DNA of 18,366 nt, from the NCBI GenBank assembly GCA_024409185.1, contig JAKSUD010000003.1:1-18366 (forward strand), in the 5' to 3' direction. The DNA is from an archaeon (GTDB lineage Archaea > Methanobacteriota > Methanobacteria > Methanobacteriales > Methanobacteriaceae). The position numbers were made by a program, and so were the translations under genes. Below the pieces are notes generated by a model that was not told the origin of the DNA, did not search any database, and saw only the letters and a list, made by a program, of their open reading frames with translations. Positions 7,031-16,023 of the stretch are shown here, piece after piece (the first letter of the stretch is position 1; each line of letters starts with the position of its first letter).

Positions 7031-8467
7031 ATGGATTACAAATTTATTTTAAAACATATAAGACCAAGTGCAGAAGAAAAAAAAGAAGTTAATGAACTTG
7101 CAACTAAATTAATGGATTATATTGATGAAATATGTAAAGAAGAATCCATTGCAGGTAAAGCTAAACTTGTAGGTTCTGCATCTAAAAAAACTTGGTTATC
7201 TGGTAAATCTGATATTGATATTTTTATACGTTTTCCACTTGAAACCCCTATGGAAATTCTAAAAGAAGCAGGTTTACGTATTGGATATAAAGTAAATGAA
7301 TTAATGGATGGGACTCCAAATGAACATTATGCTTCACATCCATATTTAACCTGCGATATTGAAGATTATGAAGTTGATTTTGTACCATGTTATGAAATAG
7401 AAAGTGGAGAACAACTCAAATCTGCAGTAGATAGAACCATATTACATACAGATTATATTAAAGCTAATTTAGATGAAAAACAGACAGATGAAGTTCTTCT
7501 TCTTAAAAAATTTATGGATTGTGTTGGGGTTTATGGTTCTGAATTTAAAACTGGTGGATTTGCAGGTTATTTATGCGAACTTTTAATTTTAGAATATGAA
7601 AGTTTTGAAAATACCTTAGAAAATGTTGCAAATTGGAAATACAACACAGTTATTGATATAGAAAATTATCATACTATTGAAGAAAGTAAAAAGAAATTTA
7701 AAGACCCATTAGTCTTTATTGACCCAACAGATAAAAATAGGAATGTTGCAGCTGCTTTAAGATTAGAAAAAATGGTAGAATTCATTTTAGCTTCAAGAAA
7801 CTTCTTAAAAGTTTTAGATGATGAAGATTTAGATGAAGAAGAAAAAGAACTTAAATTAAAAGAATACTTCACTCCACTCCAAAAAGGAGAAATAACTAAA
7901 GAAGAAATAATTGAAGATTTTAATAAAAGAGGTAGTAAAACATATTTAATCAAATTTAATATTCCAGAAGTCTCAGCAGATGCACTACATCCTCAACTTA
8001 AAAAAACTATTGAATCTTTATCTGAAAAATTAGAAGATGCAGAATTTTCTGTATTTAAAAGCCAATATTGGACTGATGAAGACAATTTAGCTATTTTTAT
8101 AATTGAATTAAATGTTTACCAACAAAACAATATAACTATCCACAAAGGTCCTAAAATCTGGTCAGACATAGCATGTGATAACTTTATGGCTAAAAGAGGA
8201 GATAATTGTTATCCTTTAGATGATTTCTTAGTATTAACTAAAGAAAGAGAATTTAAAACTGCAGAAGAATACATGAAACACATTCTTAAAAAAGAGAATA
8301 TCCATATTATAAAAGTAGGTAAAAATATCAAAAAATCAATCTGTGATACTTACAGTTTAGAATTACTTGAAAAAGGATTAAATAACTTAGATTTAGGAGA
8401 AAATGAAGAAGAATTCTTAAATATTCTTGATGACTTCTTAAGACCTGGACAATATATTAAGAGATAA
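7031..8467 (+). CDS. cca: CCA-adding tRNA nucleotidyltransferase, class I (archaeal)
   Basis: 478 aa. It adds or repairs the 3'-terminal CCA of tRNAs without a nucleic-acid template. The nucleotidyltransferase core is GSASKKTWLSGKSDIDIFIRF with metal ligands Asp61 and Asp63, and the third carboxylate Asp116 (YEVDFVP), matching the class I arrangement. The FKTGGFAGYLCELLI segment and the DPTDKNRNVAAAL motif are typical of archaeal CCA enzymes and poly(A)-polymerase-like relatives. Start ATG at 7031 is preceded by GAGATGATT, a modest SD. It converges on priS with only 55 nt between stops. Confidence 0.95.
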   Translation: MDYKFILKHIRPSAEEKKEVNELATKLMDYIDEICKEESIAGKAKLVGSASKKTWLSGKSDIDIFIRFPLETPMEILKEAGLRIGYKVNELMDGTPNEHYASHPYLTCDIEDYEVDFVPCYEIESGEQLKSAVDRTILHTDYIKANLDEKQTDEVLLLKKFMDCVGVYGSEFKTGGFAGYLCELLILEYESFENTLENVANWKYNTVIDIENYHTIEESKKKFKDPLVFIDPTDKNRNVAAALRLEKMVEFILASRNFLKVLDDEDLDEEEKELKLKEYFTPLQKGEITKEEIIEDFNKRGSKTYLIKFNIPEVSADALHPQLKKTIESLSEKLEDAEFSVFKSQYWTDEDNLAIFIIELNVYQQNNITIHKGPKIWSDIACDNFMAKRGDNCYPLDDFLVLTKEREFKTAEEYMKHILKKENIHIIKVGKNIKKSICDTYSLELLEKGLNNLDLGENEEEFLNILDDFLRPGQYIKR

Positions 8468-8479
8468 TTTTTAAAATTA

Positions 8480-8511
8480 TAAAAAAAGTTAAAAAATAAT
8501 TTGAAATTATT
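8480..8511 (-). terminator. Hairpin plus oligo-T downstream of priS
   Basis: An 8-bp inverted repeat with a 1-nt spacer (AATAATTT at 8495-8502, AAATTATT at 8504-8511) lies just past the priS stop. On the minus strand it is followed by runs of T (8491-8496 and 8481-8487). It sits between the convergent cca and priS genes. Archaeal termination mostly needs only the T-run. Confidence 0.5.
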
Positions 8512-8522
8512 CTAATCAATAA

Positions 8523-9515
8523 CTATTTTTGAGCTACATTCTCATCTTTACGTTCATAAACAAATTTAGGAACTGCATATTTAAATGGATCAAAAGTTTC
8601 TGGATTTTTAACTTCTACACATTTCATACTTACTTTTGAATGCAAGGAACTTGGTAATCTTAAAATACGTTTTAAATCAATAGTAACTTTTGCATCAATA
8701 GTTGCTAAATTAACTTTAGCCATTGCATTAACCATATCCTTATATCTGCGAGGACCTATATTTTTCTTAAAAGCACCCCAATTATCATCTAAAAGGAAAT
8801 CTCTAGTTTTAATTATATCATTTAATAATCTTTTATTAATTCCATCAATTTCTTCTGTTCCTTTAAGATGAAGAATATTATATTTTACTTTTTCTGTAAA
8901 AACAGAATTATAAGCTATTGGAATTGAAAAGTGCTCAAAATTATAAGGTTTTCCACCAGGAATTGGATTTGGAAATTGGGATTTTGGAACTTCAGCACCA
9001 GCAACATATTTTAAAACTTCAGCCCTTAAATCACTATCTGCTTTCATCATAACAGGGTCTAAAATACGAATATGAAAACCTCTTCCTGAATAGATAAGAT
9101 GAATATTTTTAATACCTAAATCTCCTTTTAAAGTATCAAGCATAATATTTACTCTCTCAAGAGCTTCACCAAGACAAATCTCACAAACACCATCACAATT
9201 ACATGAACGAATTGGTAAATCTTTTGCATCAATATCAAAAATATATTCTGCTTTCTGCCATCCTCCTCTTCTTCGAGGATCCATATAATAAGCTACAGAA
9301 ATATAAGCTGCAAAAGGTGCTTTATATCTTAAAAAACGTCTGAGAGATTCTGTTCCCTTAAATACTTTATATCTATCATTTGGTCCATGACCTAAATGGT
9401 CAAAACCAAATTCTCTTTTAGTGATTTCATCTGCAATAAAGTCAGGTAAGTCTTTATCAGACCATTCCTCACGATAATAGATTCTTCTTTCTCTAATACT
9501 TGATTGCCCAAACAT
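8523..9515 (-). CDS. priS: DNA primase small (catalytic) subunit PriS
   Basis: 330 aa from ATG 9515, the catalytic subunit that makes replication primers together with PriL. Catalytic Asp94 and Asp96 (EYIFDIDAKDL) follow the DPRRRGGWQ segment; a zinc-binding set Cys105, Cys107, Cys111, Cys114 comes next; then the SGRGFHIRI nucleotide-binding motif and VTIDLKRILRLPSSLH near the C-terminus with the third acidic residue. A GTG at 9524 would add three residues, but its GTGAT fits better as the SD for the ATG at 9515. It ends in TAG. PriL is encoded on the same strand upstream, but an opposite-strand gene sits between them, so the two subunits are not in one simple operon. Confidence 0.95.
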   Translation of the reverse strand: MFGQSSIRERRIYYREEWSDKDLPDFIADEITKREFGFDHLGHGPNDRYKVFKGTESLRRFLRYKAPFAAYISVAYYMDPRRRGGWQKAEYIFDIDAKDLPIRSCNCDGVCEICLGEALERVNIMLDTLKGDLGIKNIHLIYSGRGFHIRILDPVMMKADSDLRAEVLKYVAGAEVPKSQFPNPIPGGKPYNFEHFSIPIAYNSVFTEKVKYNILHLKGTEEIDGINKRLLNDIIKTRDFLLDDNWGAFKKNIGPRRYKDMVNAMAKVNLATIDAKVTIDLKRILRLPSSLHSKVSMKCVEVKNPETFDPFKYAVPKFVYERKDENVAQK

Positions 9516-9679
9516 AAAAATCACTAAAATTTAAAATTAGAATTTTGAAAATTATAATTATAAAAAGTATAAAACTAAATACAATTATTTAAATATAAAA
9601 TTATTTATGAATTAATTAATACTTAAAATTTATTATATGATAAAGACTAAAAATAAATTTAAGATTAAGAAGTGGTAAA

Positions 9680-10171
9680 ATGAGAAGTGAGGAAGAACTT
9701 AGAACCATTATTGAAAGTTTAACTATAAGAGAAATTATAGAACCAGCATTAGATAATTGGATTCCATACAAATCTACAGGAATAACTGTAATTAATATAA
9801 ACACAGGAAAAGTAAGTGGAATATCATTAGAATCTAATGAAATGATGGAACTTGAATTAAATAACTCTTACAAAGAAGATTATATTGAACTTTATAAAAT
9901 AGAAGCTGAAGAAATCATTTATGAAGAAGATTTACTAAATGATGATGAATTTGAAAAATATGAAGATTTTAAAATAGAACAAAACTGCTCTGAAATCGAA
10001 TATAATCCAGATTTATTATGCGAATTCTGTAAAATAGAAGGAATTAATGAAAAAGAGCGTAAAATAGAATTATTAAAAGAAAATTATGAAGAATACAGAT
10101 ATTCAAATTACCAAGATTTCGAACATTCAATCATTTTAAATTATTATGATGAAGATGATTATACTTATTAA
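9680..10171 (+). CDS. Acidic hypothetical protein between the primase genes
   Basis: 163 aa, not recognised. The protein is unusually rich in Glu, Asp, Tyr and Ile, giving a strongly negative charge, with a C-terminus ending in DEDDYTY. It has one CxxC (LLCEFCK) plus a single extra Cys, too few for an obvious zinc site. The N-terminal 55 residues look folded (REIIEPALDNWIPYKSTGITV), and the rest is charged and helical. GTGG upstream of the ATG at 9680 is a weak SD. It is divergent from priS (155 nt) and convergent with priL (44 nt). Codon use resembles its neighbours, so it is likely a real gene. A DNA-mimic or replication role would only be speculation from position and charge. Confidence 0.65.
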   Translation: MRSEEELRTIIESLTIREIIEPALDNWIPYKSTGITVININTGKVSGISLESNEMMELELNNSYKEDYIELYKIEAEEIIYEEDLLNDDEFEKYEDFKIEQNCSEIEYNPDLLCEFCKIEGINEKERKIELLKENYEEYRYSNYQDFEHSIILNYYDEDDYTY

Positions 10172-10215
10172 ATAATCTTAAAATCAGTTATTTATATTAC
10201 CATATTTTATAATAA

Positions 10216-11571
10216 TTATTCAGCAGCCTCTGTTTTCTCCTCAGAATCTTCAATTTTACCTTCTTTACTTAAAATCCATCTTTTTCTTGAATAATAAGAT
10301 AATGGATTATTAATTTTTTGACAATCTTTATTTTTCTTACATAATTGTGGAAGGTGCATTTGAATCTTTTCACAACTCATTGGAGTATACCAAGTTGTTT
10401 CTCCTTCATTTTCTAAATCTGGAACTTCATGCATTCCAAATCCTAATTTTGAAGTAATATTTATCTTTTCTTGAGGTTGATCTTCGAACAATGGAGGAGT
10501 ACAATTATCTGCAGCTTCATAAATAAGTGGTAAAATTTCATTCATAACTATTGAAAGGTTAGAATCAATATCACTAACTTTAACTCTACCTTCACTTGCA
10601 AAAATTCCTGGATAAAGTCTTGCATATGATACAAAAGAGGTTAAAAGAAGTACAATTGCATCGTTTCTTCCACCAGAGGATACACCATCAACAGTATGTG
10701 CAATACATGGTGGAAATGCTTCCCTTACAAGTTTTCCAATTTTCATAGATCCAGGACCTGCACTTCCATAATAAGAACTATATTTAGTCATTGTCTCAGA
10801 GATGGATTCTGCTAATAAATCAGCTAATTGTTCAATCATTGGATGAACTTCAACTGTTGCAAGCATAGTATTAATCTTTTTAATATAATCTTCACTAGCT
10901 TGCATAATCATTTTATTTAAAATAAGTTCTTTTAAAGAGTTTCCTATAAGAATATCATAAATTCTATCAGGAGATCTATCTGTAAAATTCTCTCCAAAGC
11001 TATAAATAAACTCTTCTCGATCTAAAATAATCTCTCCATTTTCAAGTACCAAGTCACAAAGAGATAATTTTTTAGAAGCTATTAAATCTTTTAAAAAAGT
11101 CCATTCTAAATCATTTTGAGTAAGTAATTGGCTTAAAATTTCTTCAACTATTTCACTTCTTTCATTAGCCATAAGTTTTGTTAATCTATCTTCAATTAAA
11201 AAACCTTGAGATTCTACAAATAATTTAACTTCACGAGAGTTTGGATTAAATCTACTTGCAAGTGCCTGAGCAATCATATGAAAAGCTATTGTATCATATT
11301 CAACAATATCTTCATTAAATAAATAAGCATAATCATGAGGGTTAAAATCTTTATTATTTTTCCTTTCAATATACCATTTAATACGATTAATAGCCAAATC
11401 ACCAATAGTCTCTGGAATAATCTCAGAATTAGAAATAGTTTGGCGATTAGAATGCATTACAATATTGATTAAATCATCATTACGCTCAAATACACTGTTC
11501 AAATCTGCAGATTGTTTTACAATGTTTTGACCTTCATTTGATAATGGATTTATAAAAGATATTGAAGACAC
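10216..11571 (-). CDS. priL: DNA primase large subunit PriL
   Basis: 451 aa. This is the regulatory and initiation subunit of archaeal/eukaryotic-type primase, with an N-terminal helical domain and a C-terminal iron-sulfur domain. Four cysteines with the expected order for the 4Fe-4S cluster are seen in REAFPPCIAHT, AADNCTPPLFED, TPMSCEKIQMHL and QLCKKNKDC. The Gly/Ser-rich SSYYGSAGPGSMKIGKL and SGGRNDAIVLLL segments before them fit the family. The start is GTG at 11571: CACTCCC on the plus strand (11580-11586) gives GGGAGTG as SD with 8-nt spacing, and an in-frame stop lies just upstream. The charged tail EEKTEAAE is probably disordered. Confidence 0.92.
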   Translation of the reverse strand: MSSISFINPLSNEGQNIVKQSADLNSVFERNDDLINIVMHSNRQTISNSEIIPETIGDLAINRIKWYIERKNNKDFNPHDYAYLFNEDIVEYDTIAFHMIAQALASRFNPNSREVKLFVESQGFLIEDRLTKLMANERSEIVEEILSQLLTQNDLEWTFLKDLIASKKLSLCDLVLENGEIILDREEFIYSFGENFTDRSPDRIYDILIGNSLKELILNKMIMQASEDYIKKINTMLATVEVHPMIEQLADLLAESISETMTKYSSYYGSAGPGSMKIGKLVREAFPPCIAHTVDGVSSGGRNDAIVLLLTSFVSYARLYPGIFASEGRVKVSDIDSNLSIVMNEILPLIYEAADNCTPPLFEDQPQEKINITSKLGFGMHEVPDLENEGETTWYTPMSCEKIQMHLPQLCKKNKDCQKINNPLSYYSRKRWILSKEGKIEDSEEKTEAAE

Positions 11572-12026
11572 GTATATGACACTCCCATTTTAATAACAAA
11601 TCAATGAATGATTTAAAATATTTAATATAACGCTTAATAATTTTAATAATTACCAATAACAACTACAATTTAATAATAGCTATTTTTGATATAATTAATA
11701 GAAAATGTTGAACATAAATTTGATTACAATTTAATATACATTTTTAGAATTAATTTCAAAAATTATAATCTAACTATATTCACACATTATCATATACTAC
11801 TAGAATTTCTAATAAATAAATATTTTATCTTTTGAAACTCAATAGAACCATATAAAAAAATGAAGAAGAATTAAAAAATTATATTAAAAGTAAAAAATTA
11901 TAAACCTGCCTTAAAATTATAAAAAAACTATAAAATTATATTTAAATAAGAATATAACAACCAAATAAGAATTAAAATCGAAAAATAAGGACAATAAATA
12001 AATATAAGTAAAAAATACAAATAAAT
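11572..12026. other. 455-nt gene-free gap between priL and the pilin pair
   Basis: This divergent gap carries the priL start region at one side (SD at 11580-11586). Near the pilin gene is a TATA-like TTTAAATA around 11940, about 85 bp before the ATG. I see no coding frame of use, no RNA gene and no strong hairpin. The only G/C-containing patch is AACCTGCC near 11900. Confidence 0.5.
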
Positions 12027-12491
12027 ATGGATGAAAAAGGACAAGCCAATATTGAATTTTTATTTTGTATAATCATATCAATAATGATTTTAATCTCAAT
12101 TATTCCTTACTTAAATCAAAATATTGATTCCAATATAAATACGATTAATAATTTAGAAGGAAGAATATTACTAAATCAACTTGCAAATGATATAAATCAA
12201 GTAAATTCCAATATGTATGGATTTTCAAAATATATTCAATTACCTGATAAAATAGAAAATAATAGCTATTTAATAACAATAAAAACTACTGAAATAATCT
12301 TAGAATATAAAAATAAAAAAGGAAAAACGAATATTAATCCAATAAATATCATTAATTCAAATAATGAAAGTTTAATTGAAATTAAACTTTATAATGGAGC
12401 TAAATATAAAATTAGTAAAGAATTAGTTAATAACAGCCAAAAAAACATTATCAATCAAAGTAGTATTTTGATAAATCAAATCATTGAATAA
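12027..12491 (+). CDS. Class III signal peptide (type IV pilin-like) protein 1
   Basis: 154 aa. The N-terminus MDEKGQANIEFLF carries the class III signature: charged leader, Gly5-Gln6 cleavage site, Glu at +5 of the mature protein (Glu10), then a hydrophobic segment (about residues 11-28). Such preproteins are cleaved by the EppA-type prepilin peptidase and assembled into archaeal type IV-like pili or remain as membrane-anchored pseudopilins. The mature domain is rich in Asn, Ile and Lys with several potential N-glycosylation sequons (NNS, NES, NNS, NQS). No clear SD precedes the ATG at 12027. A second gene of the same type follows after 36 nt, so they probably form an operon. No pilus ATPase or membrane platform is in the window. 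Confidence 0.8.
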   Translation: MDEKGQANIEFLFCIIISIMILISIIPYLNQNIDSNINTINNLEGRILLNQLANDINQVNSNMYGFSKYIQLPDKIENNSYLITIKTTEIILEYKNKKGKTNINPINIINSNNESLIEIKLYNGAKYKISKELVNNSQKNIINQSSILINQIIE

Positions 12492-12527
12492 CTAAAAAAG
12501 CATTATGAATAGGTAAAAAGTGATAAT

Positions 12528-13027
12528 ATGAAAATTGATAAAAAAGGACAAATTAGTGTTGAATTACTTCTTTTAATTGCAATAATCATAATAATAACAA
12601 TTACCCTATCAATTACAATAGCTAATGAAAATGAATTAAATAAGGCAATGGCATCAGCAAGAAATGTGCAATTGAAGGAGCTACCATAAATGGTTTAGCT
12701 ATTTATCCAAAAGAATCCTATGAAGAATATGAAAATAGTAATCAAGAGTCTATAATGAATAGTAAGAACATAAAAATAATTAAAATTGAAAAAACAATTC
12801 AAAATAAAGATATTTACAATAAAACAAGAATTCAATTAAAGATTTATGCATCATCTCCAGATATAAAAACAAAACAAGACAAAGAATCAGCAGGAGATCG
12901 TATAAATTATAATGTAAGAAAAAGCATATGCACTTCTTTTAATACTGAAAATATTAGTAATAAATTATATAACCCTTCATTTACACCCCATTACAGTTTT
13001 ACAACAACAAATGTACAATGGATTTAA
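12528..13027 (+). pseudogene. Class III signal peptide (type IV pilin-like) protein 2, frameshifted
   Basis: The first frame starts at ATG 12528 with MKIDKKGQISVELLLL, a textbook class III leader (Gly7-Gln8 cleavage, Glu12 at +5) and a hydrophobic stretch to about residue 32. It runs into TAA at 12687-12689 after 53 codons. The continuation is in another frame: from TGT 12665, CAIEGATINGLAIYP reads on to the TAA at 13027. Adding one A in the AAA at 12662-12664 restores ARKCAIEGAT and a 166-aa protein. The lesion is therefore a one-base deletion in a short homopolymer, either a real mutation, phase variation or a sequencing error. SD GTGAT is at 12520-12524. Confidence 0.75.
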
Positions 13028-13140
13028 ATACAAAATTATTATTTATCATTCTAAAAAAACAAAAGAATAAATAATTCAGATTATTAATATAAAATTACTA
13101 AAAAAATAAATAATATAATAATGAAAAATATGTATATTTA

Positions 13141-13150
13141 ATATTTATAT
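13141..13150 (+). promoter_or_regulatory. Candidate TATA box for the NADH-oxidase-family gene
   Basis: ATATTTATAT about 45 bp upstream of the ATG at 13193 would place the start near 13171. That leaves a short leader carrying the AAAGGT SD at 13181-13186. Confidence 0.35.
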
Positions 13151-13192
13151 TAATTATTTAATTTAAAAAATATCTATTTTAAAGGTTAAAAG

Positions 13193-14527
13193 ATGAAAAT
13201 TGTTATTATTGGTGGTGGAGCTGGAGGAATACCTACAGCTTCAAATATAAGAAAATATGATGAAGAAGCAGAAATTACAGTAATCACAAGAGATAATAAA
13301 GTATCTTATTCTCCTTGTGCAATTCCTTACGTATTATCAAATAAAATTGCATCATTTGATGATATTGTTATGAGAACACCTGAAGATTATAAAAAGAAAA
13401 ACATTAATGTCTTAACTGAAGCAGAAGCAACAGCTATTGATGCAGAAGCTAAAATTGTTACTTATACTCATGAAGGTAAAGAACATACAATTGAATATGA
13501 TAAATTGGTTTTAGCTACTGGTGGAAATCCATTTATACCACCTATGAAAGGTGTTGACCTTGATGGAGTATTTAGAATAAGAACTATTGATGATGGTAAA
13601 GCTGTAAAAGAATAGGCTGAAAATTGTAAAAGTGCTATTGTTACTGGTGCAGGATTAATTGGTATTGAAATTGCATATGCATTTAAAGAAATGGGAATTA
13701 ATGTAACTCTTACTGAAATGATGCCTCAAATCGTACCAAGATCTCTTGACCCAGATATCGCTAAAATCATTGAAACTTACCTTGAAAAAGAAGGTATTAA
13801 TATCGCTTTAGGACATCCTATTACTGAACTTAAAGGTGAAAATGGAAAAGTTACAAGTGCTGTATTCTGTGATGGAACTGAAGTAGAATGTGACATGGTT
13901 ATTTTAGCAACAGGTGTAAGAGCTGAACTTGGACTTGCTAAATCTATTGGTTGTGAATGTGGTAGATGGGCAATAAGAGTAAATGATAGAATGGCTACAT
14001 CTGTCCCTGATGTATTTGCAGTAGGAGATTGTGTAGAATCTTATGATGCAATTTTAAGATCACCAACTATTTCACAACTTGGTACAACTGCAATTAGACA
14101 AGCTAAAACTTGTGCTCAAACTATTTGTGGTAAACGTTCAAGATTTAACCCTGTTTTAAACTCAATGGTTTCAAAAGTAGGTAATCTAGAGTTTGGTGCT
14201 GTAGGTCTTACAACTACATTTGCACAACAAAACCGTATTAGAACTGTAACTGAAAAAGTTGAAGCACTTACAAGAGCAAGATACTATCCAAATGCAAAAC
14301 CAATGAATGTAAAAGTTATTTGTGATATTGATGGTACTATTATTGGATGTCAAATCATTGCAGAAGAAAGAGTAGCAGAAAGAATTGATACTATGACTTT
14401 AGCTATTACAGAAGAACTTACTTGCTTTGATTTAAGTAATATGGAATTTGCTTATGCTCCTCCTGTATCTATGGTAACTGATCCATTAGTAATTGCAGTA
14501 GAAGAAGTAAGTAAAAAATTCAACTAA
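13193..14527 (+). pseudogene. FAD-dependent pyridine nucleotide-disulfide oxidoreductase (CoA-disulfide reductase/NADH oxidase family), interrupted by TAG
   Basis: A 444-codon frame with one TAG at 13613-13615 (codon 141). It contains the FAD Rossmann motif IIGGGAGGIPTA (5-16), the single redox Cys42 in SYSPCAIPY typical of CoADR/NOX enzymes, LVLATGGNPF, then after the stop the NADH-binding VTGAGLIGIE (150-159), VFAVGDCVE and a C-terminal dimerisation domain. Members reduce O2, H2O2, CoA disulfides or polysulfide with NAD(P)H and help anaerobes handle oxygen. The stop lies in the linker between domains, so the upstream piece has only the FAD-binding half. Without the stop the family length is exact. 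The downstream fragment has an in-frame ATG at 13691 but no good SD. TAG is an ordinary terminator of three genes here, so readthrough is unlikely. Confidence 0.88.
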
Positions 14528-14627
14528 ATAGTAAAAAGTAAGTAAATTTAGATTAATATAAGAAAAAATTAATTAACAACTTATAATTATAAATATTTAT
14601 AATAAAAATTAAAAGGAGGATAAAAAT

Positions 14628-14867
14628 ATGGCTGTAGGTAAAGAAGTTTTAAAAACTATCATAACCTTAATTACCACTGCATTTGCATTAGTTGCTGGTT
14701 TAGCATGAAACGATGCAATCCAAGCATTGATTGCTGAATTTATGGATGCAGGTAGTGCACTTACTGGATTACTTGTATATGCAGTTGTAGTAACCATTAT
14801 TGCTGTTGTCGTAACTCTCTTATTAGGTAGATTTGCTGACAGAGCAGGTGTAGAATTAGATGAATAA
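14628..14867 (+). pseudogene. DUF5654-family small membrane protein, interrupted by TGA
   Basis: A strong SD (AAAGGAGGA, 14612-14620) precedes ATG 14628, and a 79-codon frame runs to TAA 14867. Codon 27 is TGA (14706-14708) in the context LVAGLA-stop-NDAIQALIAEF. DUF5654 proteins carry Trp-Asn at this place, so TGG to TGA is the likely change. The protein has two hydrophobic segments (about residues 10-26 and 46-66) and a C-terminal RFADRAGVELDE. The family function is unknown. The 26-codon product would hold only the first helix. It lies 100 nt after the NADH-oxidase-family gene, also broken. Confidence 0.8.
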
Positions 14868-14870
14868 TTT

Positions 14871-14920
14871 TTAAAGTTTTTTATAAACTTTAATTATTAT
14901 TTTTTATTATTTTTTAAAAT
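14871..14920 (+). terminator. Hairpin plus T-rich tract after DUF5654
   Basis: Inverted repeat TTAAAGTTT (14871-14879) and AAACTTTAA (14885-14893), a 9-bp stem with a 5-nt loop, starts 3 nt after the TAA. It is followed by T-rich sequence with TTTTTT runs to about 14915. Confidence 0.6.
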
Positions 14921-15010
14921 AACTTTTCTAAACTATTTTTATAATATTAAAACCTAAAATCAACTATTTTTAAAAAGAATATTCTATTCAAAAATAAAAA
15001 TATCAAAATT

Positions 15011-15033
15011 AAAAAAAAAAAAAAAAAAAAAAA
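15011..15033. repeat. 23-bp poly(A) run
   Basis: An uninterrupted run of 23 A between the DUF5654 terminator and the rpiA terminator. On the minus strand it is a poly(T) tract downstream of rpiA and could act as a second terminator; it is also a place where length errors are likely. Confidence 0.8.
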
Positions 15034-15100
15034 GAATATAATACTCAAAAACATGAAAAAAATAAAAAAGAGAATTATATTCAAAATTATTAAAAAATTA

Positions 15101-15126
15101 AAAAAAAGAATAGCTAAATAGCTATT
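15101..15126 (-). terminator. Hairpin plus oligo-T downstream of rpiA
   Basis: Perfect 8-bp inverted repeat AATAGCTA (15109-15116), AA, TAGCTATT (15119-15126) starts 5 nt past the rpiA stop. On the minus strand it is followed by C and seven T. This is very like a bacterial intrinsic terminator, although with a low-GC stem. Confidence 0.6.
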
Positions 15127-15131
15127 AAAAA

Positions 15132-15809
15132 TTAAATAAACTTAGCACCATCTTCAAAACCAATAATGACTCTATCTACCATTTCAGTAAATAAACCATT
15201 TTCAACTACACCAGGAATAGCATTTAAGTCCTTTTCCATGTGAATTGGGTTTTCAATAGTACCAAAAGCAACATCTAATATAAAATTACCATTATCAGTA
15301 ATAACTGGACCATCTTTTAATTGACCCATTCTAATTTCAGGAACTCCACCCATATCTTTTAATGCTTTCATAACAGGAGTTACAGAATCTGGAATAATTT
15401 CAATAGGTAATGGAAAAGCACCAAGAGCATCAACAAGTTTTGAACTATCTGCAATTACAATAAACTCTTTAGCAGAATAATCAACAATTTTTTCTAAAGT
15501 ATGTGCAGCTCCTCCACCTTTAATAAGATTAAATTTAGAATCAATTTCATCGGCACCATCAACAGCTAAATCAATTTCATGTTCATCTAAAGTAGTAACA
15601 GGAATATTAGCTGCTTTTGCAAGTAAAAATGATTGATAAGAAGTAGGGATCCCCATAACTTCAATTCCTTCAGATTCTACTTTTTTACCAACGGCTTCTA
15701 TAAAGTAATGAGTAGTAGAACCAGTTCCAAGTCCTAAAATTTGACCATCTTTTACTTCACCAGCTGCAAGATAACCTGCATCTTTTTTCATTTGACTCAT
15801 AATAATCAT
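15132..15809 (-). CDS. rpiA: Ribose-5-phosphate isomerase A
   Basis: 225 aa. It interconverts ribose 5-phosphate and ribulose 5-phosphate; in methanogens it links the ribulose monophosphate or related routes to nucleotide synthesis. The phosphate-binding [11 protein letters not shown] (26-36) and the catalytic cluster Asp84-Gly-Ala-Asp87, Lys97 (IKGGGAA) and Glu106 keep the same spacing as in the bacterial enzyme (Asp81, Asp84, Lys94, Glu103). The start is uncertain between ATG 15809 and ATG 15800 (MSQMKKDAG), since only AGGA is near; the family usually starts close to the second. It stands alone, 258 nt after the zinc-ribbon gene, with its own terminator. Confidence 0.95.
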   Translation of the reverse strand: MIIMSQMKKDAGYLAAGEVKDGQILGLGTGSTTHYFIEAVGKKVESEGIEVMGIPTSYQSFLLAKAANIPVTTLDEHEIDLAVDGADEIDSKFNLIKGGGAAHTLEKIVDYSAKEFIVIADSSKLVDALGAFPLPIEIIPDSVTPVMKALKDMGGVPEIRMGQLKDGPVITDNGNFILDVAFGTIENPIHMEKDLNAIPGVVENGLFTEMVDRVIIGFEDGAKFI

Positions 15810-16023
15810 TTTCCTAAATTAAAAGTTACTTAGTTAAGTATTATTAAAATAAAAGTTATTTTAGCAAAAATATATATTTAACTATTATTTAAAATTATGT
15901 TTTTAAATATATTTATTATTTTTGATTAAATAGATATAAAATAAGAAAATAAAGTAAAAAATAGATAAAAACTCAAAAAATAAAATATAAAAAAATAAAT
16001 AATCTATATTCAATAGTTAAAAT

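Noticed and set aside
11861..11880. Short ATG frame in the priL/pilin gap
   Set aside because: It stops after four codons and has no SD.
13613..14708. Selenocysteine or pyrrolysine recoding at the internal TGA and TAG
   Set aside because: The sites carry different stop codons, TAG ends three genes normally, the TGA sits at a Trp position rather than Cys, no SECIS-like element is seen, and neither system is known in Methanobacteriales.
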